NCBI GenBank assembly: GCA_011773985.1
Contig: WVWN01000053.1
Span: 98,478 to 162,477, forward strand
Direction of reading: 5' to 3'
Origin: Candidatus Zixiibacteriota bacterium
Lineage (GTDB): Bacteria > RBG-13-66-14 > B26-G2 > WVWN01
DNA length: 64,000 nucleotides
Both the position numbers and the translations under genes were made by a program. How positions within the stretch are numbered: the first letter of the stretch is position 1; the number at the start of each line of letters is the position of its first letter. A model generated the notes under the pieces. That model searched no databases and was not told the DNA's origin. It saw only the letters and a program-made list of their open reading frames with translations. Shown here in pieces: positions 44,183 through 53,857 of this stretch.

Positions 44183-46319
44183 CCCTTCTCCGCGCCGGCC
44201 GGCCTTCCCGGGGGGGACGCGCTTCCCGCGGGCGGTCTCCCCCGGGCAACAAGGCCCTACGGCTCAGGTTGATTCGGCCCATCTCGTCGATCTCGATTAC
44301 TTTAACCTCGACCTCGTCGCCGATGCGCACGACATCCTCGACGCGGTTCACGCGTTTAACGTCCAGCTCGGAGATATGAACCATGCCCTCGACGCCAGGG
44401 AGTATCTCGACGAACGCGCCGAACTTCATCAGGCGTGTCACCTTGCCCTTGAAGACGGTACCTATCTCGGGCTCGGTGGCGAGGCTTTTAACCATCTCCA
44501 ACGCCTTGCGCGCCGCCTCCTCGTCGGGCGACGCGATGGTCACTTTGCCGTCGTCCTCGATGTCTATCTCGACGCCCGTGTCGGCGATAATACGCCGGAC
44601 CATCTTGCCCCCCGGCCCTATGACCGTCCCTATCTTGTCTATGTCGATGTAGGTGATCAGTATCCGCGGCGCGTAAGGGGAAAGCTCGCGACGGGGTTTG
44701 GCCAGGACGCGGTCCATCTGCTCGAGGATGGCGAAACGGGCGTCGCGCGCCTGGTAGAGGGCGTTACGGACCGCGTCGAGCGATAGGCCGCGGACCTTCA
44801 GGTCCATCTGGACGGCGGTTAGGCCTTCGCTCGTGCCTGCGGCCTTGAAGTCCATATCGCCGTAGTGGTCTTCCAGCCCCTGGATGTCGGTGAGGAGGAC
44901 GTTACGACCTTCGCCGGCTATGAGGCCTACGGATATGCCGGCCACGGCTTTCTTTACGGGCACGCCGGCGTCCATTAACGACAGGCTAGCGCCGCAAACC
45001 GAAGCCATGGAAGAGGAGCCGTTGGATTCCAGGATGTCCGAGACGACGCGTATCGTATAGGGGAATTCGTCCTCGGACGGCAATACCGGGCGGAGTGCGC
45101 TCTCCGCGAGCTGGCCGTGTCCTATCTCGCGGCGCCCCGCGCCCCTAATAGGCTTGACTTCCCCCACCGAGAACGGCGGGAAATTGTAATGGAGCATGAA
45201 AGCCTTGGTCCTCTCGCCCAGCAGGTCGTCGATCCGTTGTTCGTCCGACACCGTCCCCAACGTAGTCGCGACCAACGCCTGCGTCTGGCCGCGCGTAAAT
45301 ATCGCCGACCCGTGGGCGCGCGGCAAAACGGAGACTTCGATGCTTATGGGGCGCAGTTCGTCGAACGCCCTCCCGTCCTGGCGCGCACCTTCTTCCAACG
45401 CCATGCGCCTGATTTCGGCTTCCTCGAGTTCGGCGAGGAAGGTCTCGATTAGGTTTTGCTTTTCAACCTCGTCTTCGCCCCCGGCCCCGAATTCGGCGTA
45501 AGCCCGCTCCAAAAGGGACCTGCGAGCGAGGTGACGCGCCGTTTTCTCCTGAGTATCGATCAACGGTTTAACGTGCCTCGCCAGAAATTTTTTCGCCCTC
45601 TTTTCGAGCGCAACGTCGCGTTCCGGCTCCGGGACCACGATTTTGGGGACGTCCGCCGTAAAGTCGCGGATCACGTCGGCCAGCTTCCGAGCCTCGGCGA
45701 AGCCCACGTCCACGGCCCCCAGGAACTCTTCCTCGCCCACTTCCTTCGCCGAGCCCGCGAGCATTACGATTTTTTCGGAAGTGCTTACGACGATGAGATT
45801 GAGCCGGCCGTCTTCCGTCTCGGCTATGGTGGGATTGACGACGTAGCGGCCGTCGACGAGGCCGACGCGCGCGGCGCCCACGGGCCCGTACCACGGCATG
45901 GGTGACAGCGCGACGGCGAGTGAAGCGCCGTTGAGGGCGAGGACGTCCGTGTCGTGCTCCTGGTCCGCGGAGAGCACGGTCGCGATAATCTGGAGGTCGT
46001 GGCGTATGCGGTCGTCGAACAACGGCCGGATGGGCCGGTCGATAAGGCGGGCGGTCACGGTCTCCTTGTCGTAAGGCCGCCCTTCGCGTTTAAAGAATCC
46101 GCCGGGGATCTTGCCCGCGGCGTACGTCTTTTCGCGGTACTCGACCATCAGCGGCAAATAATCTATGCCGGGACGCGGCTCCTCGGACTGGCAGTAGGTT
46201 ACCAGGACGACGCAGCCGCCGTACGTGACGGTGCACGCTCCGTTCGCGAGCTTCGCTACCTTCCCGGTTTCGAAATGGAGCGTTCTTCCGCCCAGTTCGA
46301 CGTCGAATTCAGATATCAT
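44133..46319 (-). CDS. pnp: Polynucleotide phosphorylase
   Basis: 728 residues, full length: two RNase PH domains, KH domain (TYIDIDKIGTVIGPGGKMVRRI) and S1 domain (GTVFKGKVTRLMKFGAFVEI), then a basic tail rich in Arg/Pro. It degrades RNA 3' to 5' with phosphate. The basic tail is encoded in the stretch that overlaps the M16 start. It follows mlaD after 37 bases. Confidence 0.97.
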   Translation of the reverse strand: MISEFDVELGGRTLHFETGKVAKLANGACTVTYGGCVVLVTYCQSEEPRPGIDYLPLMVEYREKTYAAGKIPGGFFKREGRPYDKETVTARLIDRPIRPLFDDRIRHDLQIIATVLSADQEHDTDVLALNGASLAVALSPMPWYGPVGAARVGLVDGRYVVNPTIAETEDGRLNLIVVSTSEKIVMLAGSAKEVGEEEFLGAVDVGFAEARKLADVIRDFTADVPKIVVPEPERDVALEKRAKKFLARHVKPLIDTQEKTARHLARRSLLERAYAEFGAGGEDEVEKQNLIETFLAELEEAEIRRMALEEGARQDGRAFDELRPISIEVSVLPRAHGSAIFTRGQTQALVATTLGTVSDEQRIDDLLGERTKAFMLHYNFPPFSVGEVKPIRGAGRREIGHGQLAESALRPVLPSEDEFPYTIRVVSDILESNGSSSMASVCGASLSLMDAGVPVKKAVAGISVGLIAGEGRNVLLTDIQGLEDHYGDMDFKAAGTSEGLTAVQMDLKVRGLSLDAVRNALYQARDARFAILEQMDRVLAKPRRELSPYAPRILITYIDIDKIGTVIGPGGKMVRRIIADTGVEIDIEDDGKVTIASPDEEAARKALEMVKSLATEPEIGTVFKGKVTRLMKFGAFVEILPGVEGMVHISELDVKRVNRVEDVVRIGDEVEVKVIEIDEMGRINLSRRALLPGGDRPREARPPREGRPARRRDDRRPSNDRRNKKGRR

Positions 46320-46356
46320 AAAGGTGCTTCCCTCGATGTAAGCTTAACGCTTTTTA

Positions 46357-47223
46357 TTAAAATATGGATAAGTGGATATAGCGGCCGGGGCGTTCGCGTA
46401 CGTCTCTGATAAGGTCCTTCGCCTCGGCCGTGGTTTCTATCAAATCGTTGTACAGTCGGTCGTCCTTGAGGAGTTTGCCCGCCGACCCTTCGCCTGCCTC
46501 GAGGCCTTCGGCTATGCCCCGCAAAGACGTCGCCGTATAACGCAAATCCCCCGACATACCCGACAAGTTGTCCATCGTGGCGTCGAAGTTATCCTCGTTG
46601 CGCGAGATCATGACGTCGAGGGTGTAGCTCATGGACCGGAGGTTGCCCAGCGTAACGGTTATATCCTCCCGGCTCTCGCCCAGGATATAGGTCAGGTCCC
46701 CGGACATCTCCTCGACGTTACTTACGGTTTGTTTGAATGACTCGATCGTAGGCTTGTCGAGCATCTCGTTTATGGAGCCCAAGCCGTCCTGGACCATCTT
46801 GAACATCTCGTCCATACCCACGACGTGCGAGCCCTCGATCGTGGCGCCCGGTTTGATGACTTCGGCCAGGGACGGCCCGGGGTCGACCTCCACGTAGTTG
46901 TCGCCCAGCAGGCCGGTCATGGTTATCTTGAAGCGGTCCTTGGCGTGGAGGGGGAGGTTTTTACGTATAAGTATCGTCACGACTACGCGCCGCTTCCCCT
47001 TGTAATCGATGAAGTCGACTTTGGTAACCGAGCCGACCTTGACGCCGCCCATACGAACCTGCGCCCCCTCGTTAAGGCCGGCGGAGGAATCGAATATAAC
47101 TTTATAACGATGTCCGCGCTCGAAGAGGCGAACTTCGCCCACGCCGAAGACGAGGATGGACAACAGGACCAGCGCCGCGAAGACCAAAATGCCCACCTTT
47201 ACCTCGTTGGATATCTTTTCCAT
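46357..47223 (-). CDS. mlaD: MCE/MlaD-like lipid transport protein
   Basis: 288 residues: one N-terminal membrane anchor (VGILVFAALVLLSILVFGVG), an MCE domain (about 35-120, SAGLNEGAQVRMGGVKVGSV) and a helical C-terminal tail. MlaD-type rings carry lipid between the inner and outer membranes. The start directly follows the mlaF stop. The third usual part, an MlaE-type permease, is not next to it. Confidence 0.9.
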   Translation of the reverse strand: MEKISNEVKVGILVFAALVLLSILVFGVGEVRLFERGHRYKVIFDSSAGLNEGAQVRMGGVKVGSVTKVDFIDYKGKRRVVVTILIRKNLPLHAKDRFKITMTGLLGDNYVEVDPGPSLAEVIKPGATIEGSHVVGMDEMFKMVQDGLGSINEMLDKPTIESFKQTVSNVEEMSGDLTYILGESREDITVTLGNLRSMSYTLDVMISRNEDNFDATMDNLSGMSGDLRYTATSLRGIAEGLEAGEGSAGKLLKDDRLYNDLIETTAEAKDLIRDVRERPGRYIHLSIF

Positions 47224-48009
47224 TTAATCACCGCCTATGACATCTATGGGGCCTTCCGCTTTCCCGTTGATGAATTGTTGGACGTACTTATTATCGGAAT
47301 TCTTAATTTCGTCCGGCGTCCCGAAGGCGATAATTTTCCCGCCGTACAACATCGCGATGCGGTCGGCGATTTTATACGCGCTCGCCATGTCGTGGGTGAC
47401 CGCGATACTCGTTACGTCCAAGTGCTCGTCGAGTTTGATGATCAAGTCGTTGATGACGTCCGCCATTATGGGGTCGAGGCCGGTCGTGGGCTCGTCGTAC
47501 AGGACTATTTTCGGTCCGTGCGCCAGCGCGCGCGCGAGGCCTACCCTCTTCTTCATACCGCCGGAGAGTTCCGCGGGATTCATTTCCGATATGTCCTCCA
47601 GGCCCACGAGCCGGAGCTTATCTTCGACGACCTCGGCAATCTCGCCCGGGGACATATCCGAGTATTCGTAGAGGAAGAATCCGACGTTCTCGCCCACGGA
47701 AAGGGAGTCGAACAACGCCGCCCCCTGGAATACCATGCCGAACTTGCGGCGTATCACGCTCAACTCCCCGCCTTTCATCTTGGTTATATCGTGGCCGTCA
47801 ACCATGATCGTCCCGGCGTCCGGTTTCATTAAACCTATTATGTGTTTCAAGAAGACGGACTTACCGCAGCCGGAACGGCCTATGATGACGAGGGTTTCGG
47901 CCTCGTGAACCGTAAGGCTTACGCCGTCGAGGACGCGGTTGTCGCCGAACGACTTGTGGACGTCGGTCGCGATTATGATCTCGCGGTGGTCGGGCTTGTC
48001 GGGTTCCAT
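47224..48009 (-). CDS. mlaF: MlaF-like ABC transporter ATPase
   Basis: 261 residues from the ATG at 48009; upstream reading in this frame is a shadow of murE. Walker A GRSGCGKS, signature LSGGMKKRVGLARAL, Walker B IVLYDEPTTGLDP and the switch His in VTHDM are all intact. It should power an MCE lipid transporter with the following mlaD. It lies 5 bases after murE. Confidence 0.92.
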   Translation of the reverse strand: MEPDKPDHREIIIATDVHKSFGDNRVLDGVSLTVHEAETLVIIGRSGCGKSVFLKHIIGLMKPDAGTIMVDGHDITKMKGGELSVIRRKFGMVFQGAALFDSLSVGENVGFFLYEYSDMSPGEIAEVVEDKLRLVGLEDISEMNPAELSGGMKKRVGLARALAHGPKIVLYDEPTTGLDPIMADVINDLIIKLDEHLDVTSIAVTHDMASAYKIADRIAMLYGGKIIAFGTPDEIKNSDNKYVQQFINGKAEGPIDVIGGD

Positions 48010-48014
48010 AATGC

Positions 48015-49547
48015 CTAAGCTCCCGGCCGGCCCTCGGCCCGGGCCGCGCGCGCCCCGCCGGAACGGAGGCCAAGTTCCGCGATCAATCTGTCTGTCGTCT
48101 CGCGGTCGTTGTAGGGGAACTCGCGGCCCTTGACGCGTAGCTTGTCCTCGTGGCCCTTCCCCATCACCGCAACGACGGTCCGCTCCCCGGGAGCCGCGGA
48201 CGATAGTGCGAATCGGACGGCCTCCCCCCGGTCCAGGATTATCCGGAAATCTTCCGGCTCGGAAGCCCCCTCCGCGATCAGGCCCGCCGCTACGTCGCGC
48301 GCGATCGCCTCCTCGTCCTCGTAGTACGGGTCCTCGTTCGTGATCACGACGTAGTCGCCGTAGCGCCAGGCCAAGGCCCCCATCTTCGGCCTCTTTTCGA
48401 CGTCGCGGTTGCCCGAACATCCGAACACGACGACGAAGCGGTCCGCGGGAAGGCGGCGTATCTCAACCATGGCCCGGTCCATGCTGTCCGGGGAGTGGGC
48501 GTAGTCTATGACCACCGTCAGCTCGTCGTTTACCTCAATTAACTCCAAGCGGCCGGGGGGCTCGTCCGTCTCTGCTATCCCCTCTCGCGCGGCCTCGACG
48601 GGTACGCCCAACTCGCGCCCCGCCGCGAAAGCGGCCGCGCAATTCGGGACGTCGAACGACCCCCTCAAGGGCGAAACGAGCTCCACGCGCGAACCGTCGG
48701 GGCACGCGACCTTGAAGGAGAGGCCGCCCCACCCGGACGACGCGTCGTAAACGAGATAGTCGCTCGCGCCTTCGCTCGCGCCGTACGTGACCTTACGCCC
48801 CGCAAACGACGCGGCGAGCCTGCGGCCGTAGGGGTCGTCCGCGTTGATTACGGCGGGCGCGCCCTCTCGCAGTTGTTCGAATAACGACGCCTTGGCGCGG
48901 AAATATGAATCCATATCGCCGTGCAAGTCGAGGTGGTCGTGGCTGAGGTTCGTGAAGACGGCCGCGGCCAAAGGTATCCCCGCGACGCGGGACAGCGCCA
49001 GGCCGTGGGAGGAGGCCTCGACGACGGCGACGTCGGCGCCGGCGTCCGCGGCCTCGCGCAAGAACGCCTGTACCTCCGGCGCCTCTCCCGTCGTAAGGCG
49101 AGCGCGGCGCTCGAGGCCGGCGACGACGTTCTTCACCGTACACGCGAGCGCGGTCTTCGCCCCCGCGGCGCGAAATATACTCTCGAGGAGGAAGGATACG
49201 GTCGTCTTGCCGTTCGTGCCCGTCACGCCCACTACGGCCAGCTCTTCGGCCGGGTGGCGGTAGAAGGCTGCGGCCGCGGCAGCGAGCGCGCGCCGCGCGT
49301 CGTCGACCACGATTTGGGGCACCGGCCCGGCCCGCGGCGAAACCTCCTCGACGACCACGGCGGCGGCCCCGCGAGCCAACGCGTCCGCGAGGTAATCGTG
49401 GCCGTCGAGCCGAAGCCCCCTTATGGCCACGAACATGCTGCCGGGCTTGACTTGCCGCGAATCGTACGTAACGGCGGAAATTTCCGGGTCGGCGTCGCCT
49501 TTTACCCCCCGATGGGGGAGCTCCGCCAGTATATCTTTTAGCTTCAA
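48015..49547 (-). CDS. murE: UDP-MurNAc-tripeptide ligase, MurE family
   Basis: 510 residues with the three Mur-ligase domains: N-terminal UDP-binding, central ATPase (GVTGTNGKTTV), and C-terminal domain. It adds the third amino acid of the peptidoglycan stem peptide. The specificity loop that reads DNPR in meso-diaminopimelate enzymes reads NEDPYYED here, so the residue added is uncertain. It starts at TTG with no evident Shine-Dalgarno site and heads the long leftward envelope run; the promoter should lie in 49548-49748. Confidence 0.92.
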   Translation of the reverse strand: MKLKDILAELPHRGVKGDADPEISAVTYDSRQVKPGSMFVAIRGLRLDGHDYLADALARGAAAVVVEEVSPRAGPVPQIVVDDARRALAAAAAAFYRHPAEELAVVGVTGTNGKTTVSFLLESIFRAAGAKTALACTVKNVVAGLERRARLTTGEAPEVQAFLREAADAGADVAVVEASSHGLALSRVAGIPLAAAVFTNLSHDHLDLHGDMDSYFRAKASLFEQLREGAPAVINADDPYGRRLAASFAGRKVTYGASEGASDYLVYDASSGWGGLSFKVACPDGSRVELVSPLRGSFDVPNCAAAFAAGRELGVPVEAAREGIAETDEPPGRLELIEVNDELTVVIDYAHSPDSMDRAMVEIRRLPADRFVVVFGCSGNRDVEKRPKMGALAWRYGDYVVITNEDPYYEDEEAIARDVAAGLIAEGASEPEDFRIILDRGEAVRFALSSAAPGERTVVAVMGKGHEDKLRVKGREFPYNDRETTDRLIAELGLRSGGARAARAEGRPGA

Positions 49548-49575
49548 GAAATTTTTATGAGTTGGCGATTAGGCC

Positions 49576-49604
49576 TTGACTTATAGTAAATTATACGCTA
49601 TCTT
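49576..49604 (+). promoter_or_regulatory. Putative promoter of the XRE/NTPase regulator
   Basis: TTGACT (49576-49581), 17-base spacer, TATCTT (49599-49604). The -10 is the left end of the palindrome at 49599-49619. It lies 145 bases before the ATG in a low-GC stretch (49560-49735). Confidence 0.45.
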
Positions 49605-49619
49605 ACTATTAGTAAGATA
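49599..49619. promoter_or_regulatory. Palindromic operator
   Basis: A perfect inverted repeat with 10-base arms TATCTTACTA / TAGTAAGATA around a single T. A second perfect palindrome, AAGATATCTT (49614-49623), overlaps its right arm. The site covers the -10 of the adjacent promoter, a typical place for a dimeric HTH repressor, most simply the XRE protein encoded next. Confidence 0.55.
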
Positions 49620-49748
49620 TCTTCCCTCCAAGTAAGGAATCGGAGATTTTTGATAATAATAATTTAACTTAAATCCTATCACAATAGGGCAATATAATCA
49701 ACTATTAATTAAACCTTTATATTTACCTCGATTACGCAACGACGCGCG

Positions 49749-51959
49749 ATGGAAGGAAGAAATATAACTTTCGGCAAGGTCCTCCGCGAGAAGCGCATAG
49801 GCCGCGGCTTTACGCAGAAAGAGCTTGCGGAGCTGGCGAGCGTCGACGACTCGTACATATCGCAGCTCGAGCGCGACTATAAGTTCCCCTCCGCACGCAC
49901 GATAGAGGGTTTGGCGCGCGCCCTGGGCGTCGAGGTCGCGGATTTGTTGGCGATGTACTTCCCGCCCTCGGAAACGAAGGGGGCGGCAGCATTTGCCGGC
50001 CGGGAAAATGAGGTCGCCGCTTTCGAGAGTTGTCTGAGCGGGCGCGAAGGTTTGATGGTCATCGCCGGCCGGCCCGGGCTGGGAAAGACGGCCCTCCTCA
50101 ACGAGCGTTTTATCCCGGCGTGCCGCGACGAGCGAGTGCCATATATTTATTTCGACTGTAGGCGGCTAACGTCGTACCGCGGCTTCTTGAAGGACCTCCG
50201 CGACACGTTCGCGTCGCGCAAGGGCGGGTACCGCGCCTTCGACGAGATATACGAGCAGTGTGAATCGATAGAAAGGCGGCTACGGGGACGGTTTAAGGAC
50301 CCCTTCAGCTTGCAGGTTACGGCGGGCGTGGCCGAGGCCGGGGCCGGCGGCGAGGGAGAGCTGACGTACGCCGAGAAGTATATATACCGTGAGGCGGAGC
50401 GGCTGCTGACGGAGGAGTTCCTGGCCGGTTGGCGCGCGTCGCTGGCGAAGGACGCCGCCAAAGCGGTCATCTTCTTGGACGATTTTCACGACGTGGGCGC
50501 CACCGTCGGTTATTGGGTTTGGCAGTTCATCGAACGGCTCAACGAGGCCGGCGTTTTGGGGCGGAAGGTATTGGTAGTTATGACGGTCAGGCCGCCGCGG
50601 CCGCCGGCGGTACGGGAAGGGTTAGAAAACGTTCTCGCCCTCGAGTTGAAGCCGTTCACGCCGGCCGAGGTGGAGGAATACGTCCAGACCCGGGGCCTGA
50701 AGCTGGCGGATGCCGACTGGGAGTTGGTCTCGTCGCTCGCGGGGGACGTCCGCGCGCTGGCGCTTTGGGTAGACTATTTCAAGGCGGCCGCGGACTACGC
50801 GGAAAACCGTTTGGGCCTGGCGGAGGACGCGCTGCGCCGCCTGGACGAGGAGCTGTCGCCCCACGCGACCGAAGGGACGCTTAAGAACGGCGCGCTGCTG
50901 CAGATGAAGGCCCGCCGCTTCCTGGGCCACCTCACGAGGTTGCAGGGGCGCTTGGCCGAAGCGGCCGATTACTACGGGTCCGCCGCGGCGCTCGCGGAGG
51001 GTTTGACGGAGGGCCGGCCCGCGGACCTGGGTTATTTATATTTGGACCTGGGCCACGTGTGCCGCCACCGCGGCCAGTGGGACGAGGCCATAGTTTACTA
51101 TACCTCCGCCTGCGAGCGCTTCGTCGCCGCGGGCGAGGCCATAGGCCAGGGCGTGGCGCATGCCAGCCTGGGCACGGCCTTCAGGCTCAAACGCAAGTTC
51201 CCGCGCGCCAAACAGGAATACCGGCAGGCCGCGACGGTGTTAAACGAGCTCAAGGGCCGAACCGACGCCGGCCGGGAGGCGAGGCGGTGGCTTGCCAGCA
51301 CGCTGTCGAACTACGCCATCGCGCTACGCCTCGAGGCCGAGGAGTTGATGCGCCCGGGCGAGGAGGCCGCGGCGCGGAGGTCGCTCGAGCGCGCGAAGGC
51401 GACGTGCCAGGAAGCCATAACGGTGAGCGACGACGCGGCCGAGACTGCAGTCGCCGAAAACCGCTACGGCCTATGCCTTTTTACGGAGAGCCGTTGGCGG
51501 CACGACGAGGGGGCGGCGGCGGAGGCCGCGGACCTGCTGGCGGAGGCTACAAGGCGCCATAAGCGGGCGCTGGCCATCTTCGAGGACCTCGGCGACCAGT
51601 ATCGCGTGGCGCAGGTATGGGCCGACCTGGGCGTCGCCGCGGCCCAACAGGGCCTGGTTCACGACGCCATCATCAACCTCAAAAATAGCGTCGCCATATT
51701 CCAGCAGATGGGCAGCCAATATCACCGCGCGAAAGTTCTGGTGGAGCTGGGTTTACTGTCCGAGGGCGGCGAGCAGCTCTCCTATTTCGCGGAGGCGCTG
51801 GCGGCGGCTCGCAACCACAACGACGAGTCGCTCGCCGAGATAGCCGCGGCGGTGAAGGGGGCGCTCGAGGCCGGCGACGCGCGCGCCGCCCGGCAATTCA
51901 TCGACGAGCAAACGGCCGCCGACGCCAAACTCAAGCCCTTTTTCGAGGTAGCGAGCTAG
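49749..51959 (+). CDS. XRE-type HTH / NTPase / TPR signalling protein
   Basis: 736 residues in three parts: XRE/Cro helix-turn-helix (about 8-62, KELAELASVDDSYISQLERD), a STAND/AAA-like ATPase with Walker A GRPGLGKT (107-114) and Walker B AVIFLDDFHD (about 239-248), and a long C-terminal TPR region (about 380-700). STAND proteins act as ligand-gated switches that oligomerise on ATP. The promoter palindrome suggests autoregulation. The gene is followed 37 bases later by glmS, so it may sense cell-wall precursor or sugar status; a defence role is an alternative. No clear Shine-Dalgarno site precedes the ATG. Confidence 0.85.
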   Translation: MEGRNITFGKVLREKRIGRGFTQKELAELASVDDSYISQLERDYKFPSARTIEGLARALGVEVADLLAMYFPPSETKGAAAFAGRENEVAAFESCLSGREGLMVIAGRPGLGKTALLNERFIPACRDERVPYIYFDCRRLTSYRGFLKDLRDTFASRKGGYRAFDEIYEQCESIERRLRGRFKDPFSLQVTAGVAEAGAGGEGELTYAEKYIYREAERLLTEEFLAGWRASLAKDAAKAVIFLDDFHDVGATVGYWVWQFIERLNEAGVLGRKVLVVMTVRPPRPPAVREGLENVLALELKPFTPAEVEEYVQTRGLKLADADWELVSSLAGDVRALALWVDYFKAAADYAENRLGLAEDALRRLDEELSPHATEGTLKNGALLQMKARRFLGHLTRLQGRLAEAADYYGSAAALAEGLTEGRPADLGYLYLDLGHVCRHRGQWDEAIVYYTSACERFVAAGEAIGQGVAHASLGTAFRLKRKFPRAKQEYRQAATVLNELKGRTDAGREARRWLASTLSNYAIALRLEAEELMRPGEEAAARRSLERAKATCQEAITVSDDAAETAVAENRYGLCLFTESRWRHDEGAAAEAADLLAEATRRHKRALAIFEDLGDQYRVAQVWADLGVAAAQQGLVHDAIINLKNSVAIFQQMGSQYHRAKVLVELGLLSEGGEQLSYFAEALAAARNHNDESLAEIAAAVKGALEAGDARAARQFIDEQTAADAKLKPFFEVAS

Positions 51960-51996
51960 GGGCGTCGCGGCGCGCTAAGCAGAGAGCGAGGACCAT

Positions 51997-53832
51997 ATGT
52001 GTGGCATAGTGGGATACGTGGGCCGGAGGACGGCGGCGCCGATGCTGGTCGACCGCCTCGACGACCTCTCGTACCGCGGGTACGATTCCGCCGGCATCGC
52101 GGTCGCGAACGACGGCGTAGTCGTCGTACAGAAGCTCCCCGGTAAGATTGAGAACTTGCGGGCCGCCCTCGCCGGCAACGAGCCGCCCGGCACCATCGGC
52201 ATCGGCCACACGCGCTGGGCCACGCACGGCCCGCCCACGCAGGTCAACGCCCATCCCCACGCCGACTGCACCGGCCGGCTGTTCGTCGTGCAGAACGGCA
52301 TAATCGAAAACTTCCCGGGGCTCAAGCGGGAGCTTTTGGAGCGGGGCCACGAGTTTCGCTCGCAGACCGATACGGAGGTCGTCGTCCATTTATTGGAGGA
52401 GTATTACGACGGCGACCTGATGGCCGCGGTGAAGAAGACCGCGGCCCGCCTCCAGGGGTCCTTCGCGCTGGCTTTCCTGGCCGCAGACGAAGGCCGCCTC
52501 GTCGCCGTCCGGTACCACGCGCCGCTCATCGTGGGCGTGGGGGGCGGCGAGAACGTCTTAGCCTCAGACATCACCGCGGTCCTCCAGGACACCAATAAGG
52601 TGTACGTCCTCGAAAACGGCGACGTAGTATCGGTTGAAGCCAACCGCATCGACGTCGATACGTTTCTGCCCGAGCGCGCCAAGAAGCCGGGCGAACGCCA
52701 GCTCACTATTGTAGATTGGCGGGCGGAGGACGTGTCCAAGAACGAGTACCCCCACTACATGCTCAAAGAGATTTACGAGCAGCCGCGCGCGGTCGAGAGA
52801 ACGCTGCAGGGCCGTATCAAGGACGGCGACCTCGTCTTGCGCGAGATGGACCTCACGCCCGAGCAAATCCGGCGCCTCGATTCTTTCCACGTCGTCGCCT
52901 GCGGGACCGCGTACCACGCCGCCCTCTTCGGCAAGTACTTGCTCGAGCGCGTCCTGCGCGTCCCGGTAACGGCCGACATCGCCTCCGAATTCCGCTACCG
53001 CAACCCCATCCTCAGCGCCAAGTCGCTCGTGATATTGATAAGCCAATCCGGCGAGACCGCGGACACCATAGCCTCCATGGAGGAAGCCCACGCCCGCGGC
53101 GCCAAGACGCTGGCCGTCGTCAACGTGCGGGGCAGTACGCTTGCGCGCGAGGCCGACGCCGTGCTCTATACGCGCGCCGGCCCGGAGATCGCCGTCGCCT
53201 CCACCAAGGCCTTCACGGCCCAGCTCACCGCGCTCATCCTTCTGGCTTGCTATCTCGCGGACCAGCGCAAGGTCGATTGGCCGTACGGCCGGGATGAATT
53301 ACTTAAACACTTGTTGGAGCTGCCCGCGAACCTCGAGCGTACGTTGGAGGTTACGGCGCCTACCGCGAAGACGTGGGGCCGGCTCATCGCGGCCGGGCCC
53401 GACTGCTATTTCCTGGGCCGCAACGTCGACGAGCCGCTCGCGCGCGAGGCCGCGCTCAAGCTCAAGGAGATATCGTACGTCCACGCCGAGGCGTACCCGG
53501 CGGGAGAGCTCAAACACGGGACCATCGCCCTCATATCCGAGGGCACGCCGGTCGTCTCGTTTATGACCCAAGAGAGCGTTTGGGATAAAATGATATCGAA
53601 CATCCACGAGGTGCGCGCCCGGGGCGCCCGCACGTTCGCCGTCGTCCGCGAAGGCGGGTACGGCCTGGAGGACCTCGTGGAGGACGTGATTACGCTACCG
53701 GCCGTGCCGGAACTGTTCACGCCGGTGCTGGCCGCGGTCCCGGCGCAACTCATCGCGTACGAGGCGGCGACGGCGCTCGAGCGAGACGTGGACCAACCGC
53801 GCAACCTCGCCAAGAGCGTGACCGTCGAGTAA
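51997..53832 (+). CDS. glmS: Glutamine--fructose-6-phosphate aminotransferase
   Basis: 611 residues. Cys2 (MCGIVGYVG) is the glutaminase nucleophile; two SIS isomerase domains follow (about 285-600) with SQSGETADT and the C-terminal PRNLAKSVTVE. It makes glucosamine 6-phosphate, the entry to UDP-GlcNAc. GAGCGAGGA precedes the ATG. No glmS ribozyme-like leader is evident in the 37-base gap. Confidence 0.97.
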   Translation: MCGIVGYVGRRTAAPMLVDRLDDLSYRGYDSAGIAVANDGVVVVQKLPGKIENLRAALAGNEPPGTIGIGHTRWATHGPPTQVNAHPHADCTGRLFVVQNGIIENFPGLKRELLERGHEFRSQTDTEVVVHLLEEYYDGDLMAAVKKTAARLQGSFALAFLAADEGRLVAVRYHAPLIVGVGGGENVLASDITAVLQDTNKVYVLENGDVVSVEANRIDVDTFLPERAKKPGERQLTIVDWRAEDVSKNEYPHYMLKEIYEQPRAVERTLQGRIKDGDLVLREMDLTPEQIRRLDSFHVVACGTAYHAALFGKYLLERVLRVPVTADIASEFRYRNPILSAKSLVILISQSGETADTIASMEEAHARGAKTLAVVNVRGSTLAREADAVLYTRAGPEIAVASTKAFTAQLTALILLACYLADQRKVDWPYGRDELLKHLLELPANLERTLEVTAPTAKTWGRLIAAGPDCYFLGRNVDEPLAREAALKLKEISYVHAEAYPAGELKHGTIALISEGTPVVSFMTQESVWDKMISNIHEVRARGARTFAVVREGGYGLEDLVEDVITLPAVPELFTPVLAAVPAQLIAYEAATALERDVDQPRNLAKSVTVE

Positions 53833-53857
53833 GCGCCGCCCGAAGAGGTGAAGATAG

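Noticed and set aside
48010-48420. N-terminal extension of the MlaF ATPase
   Set aside because: It is the shadow of the murE C-terminus; the ABC domain begins just after ATG 48009.
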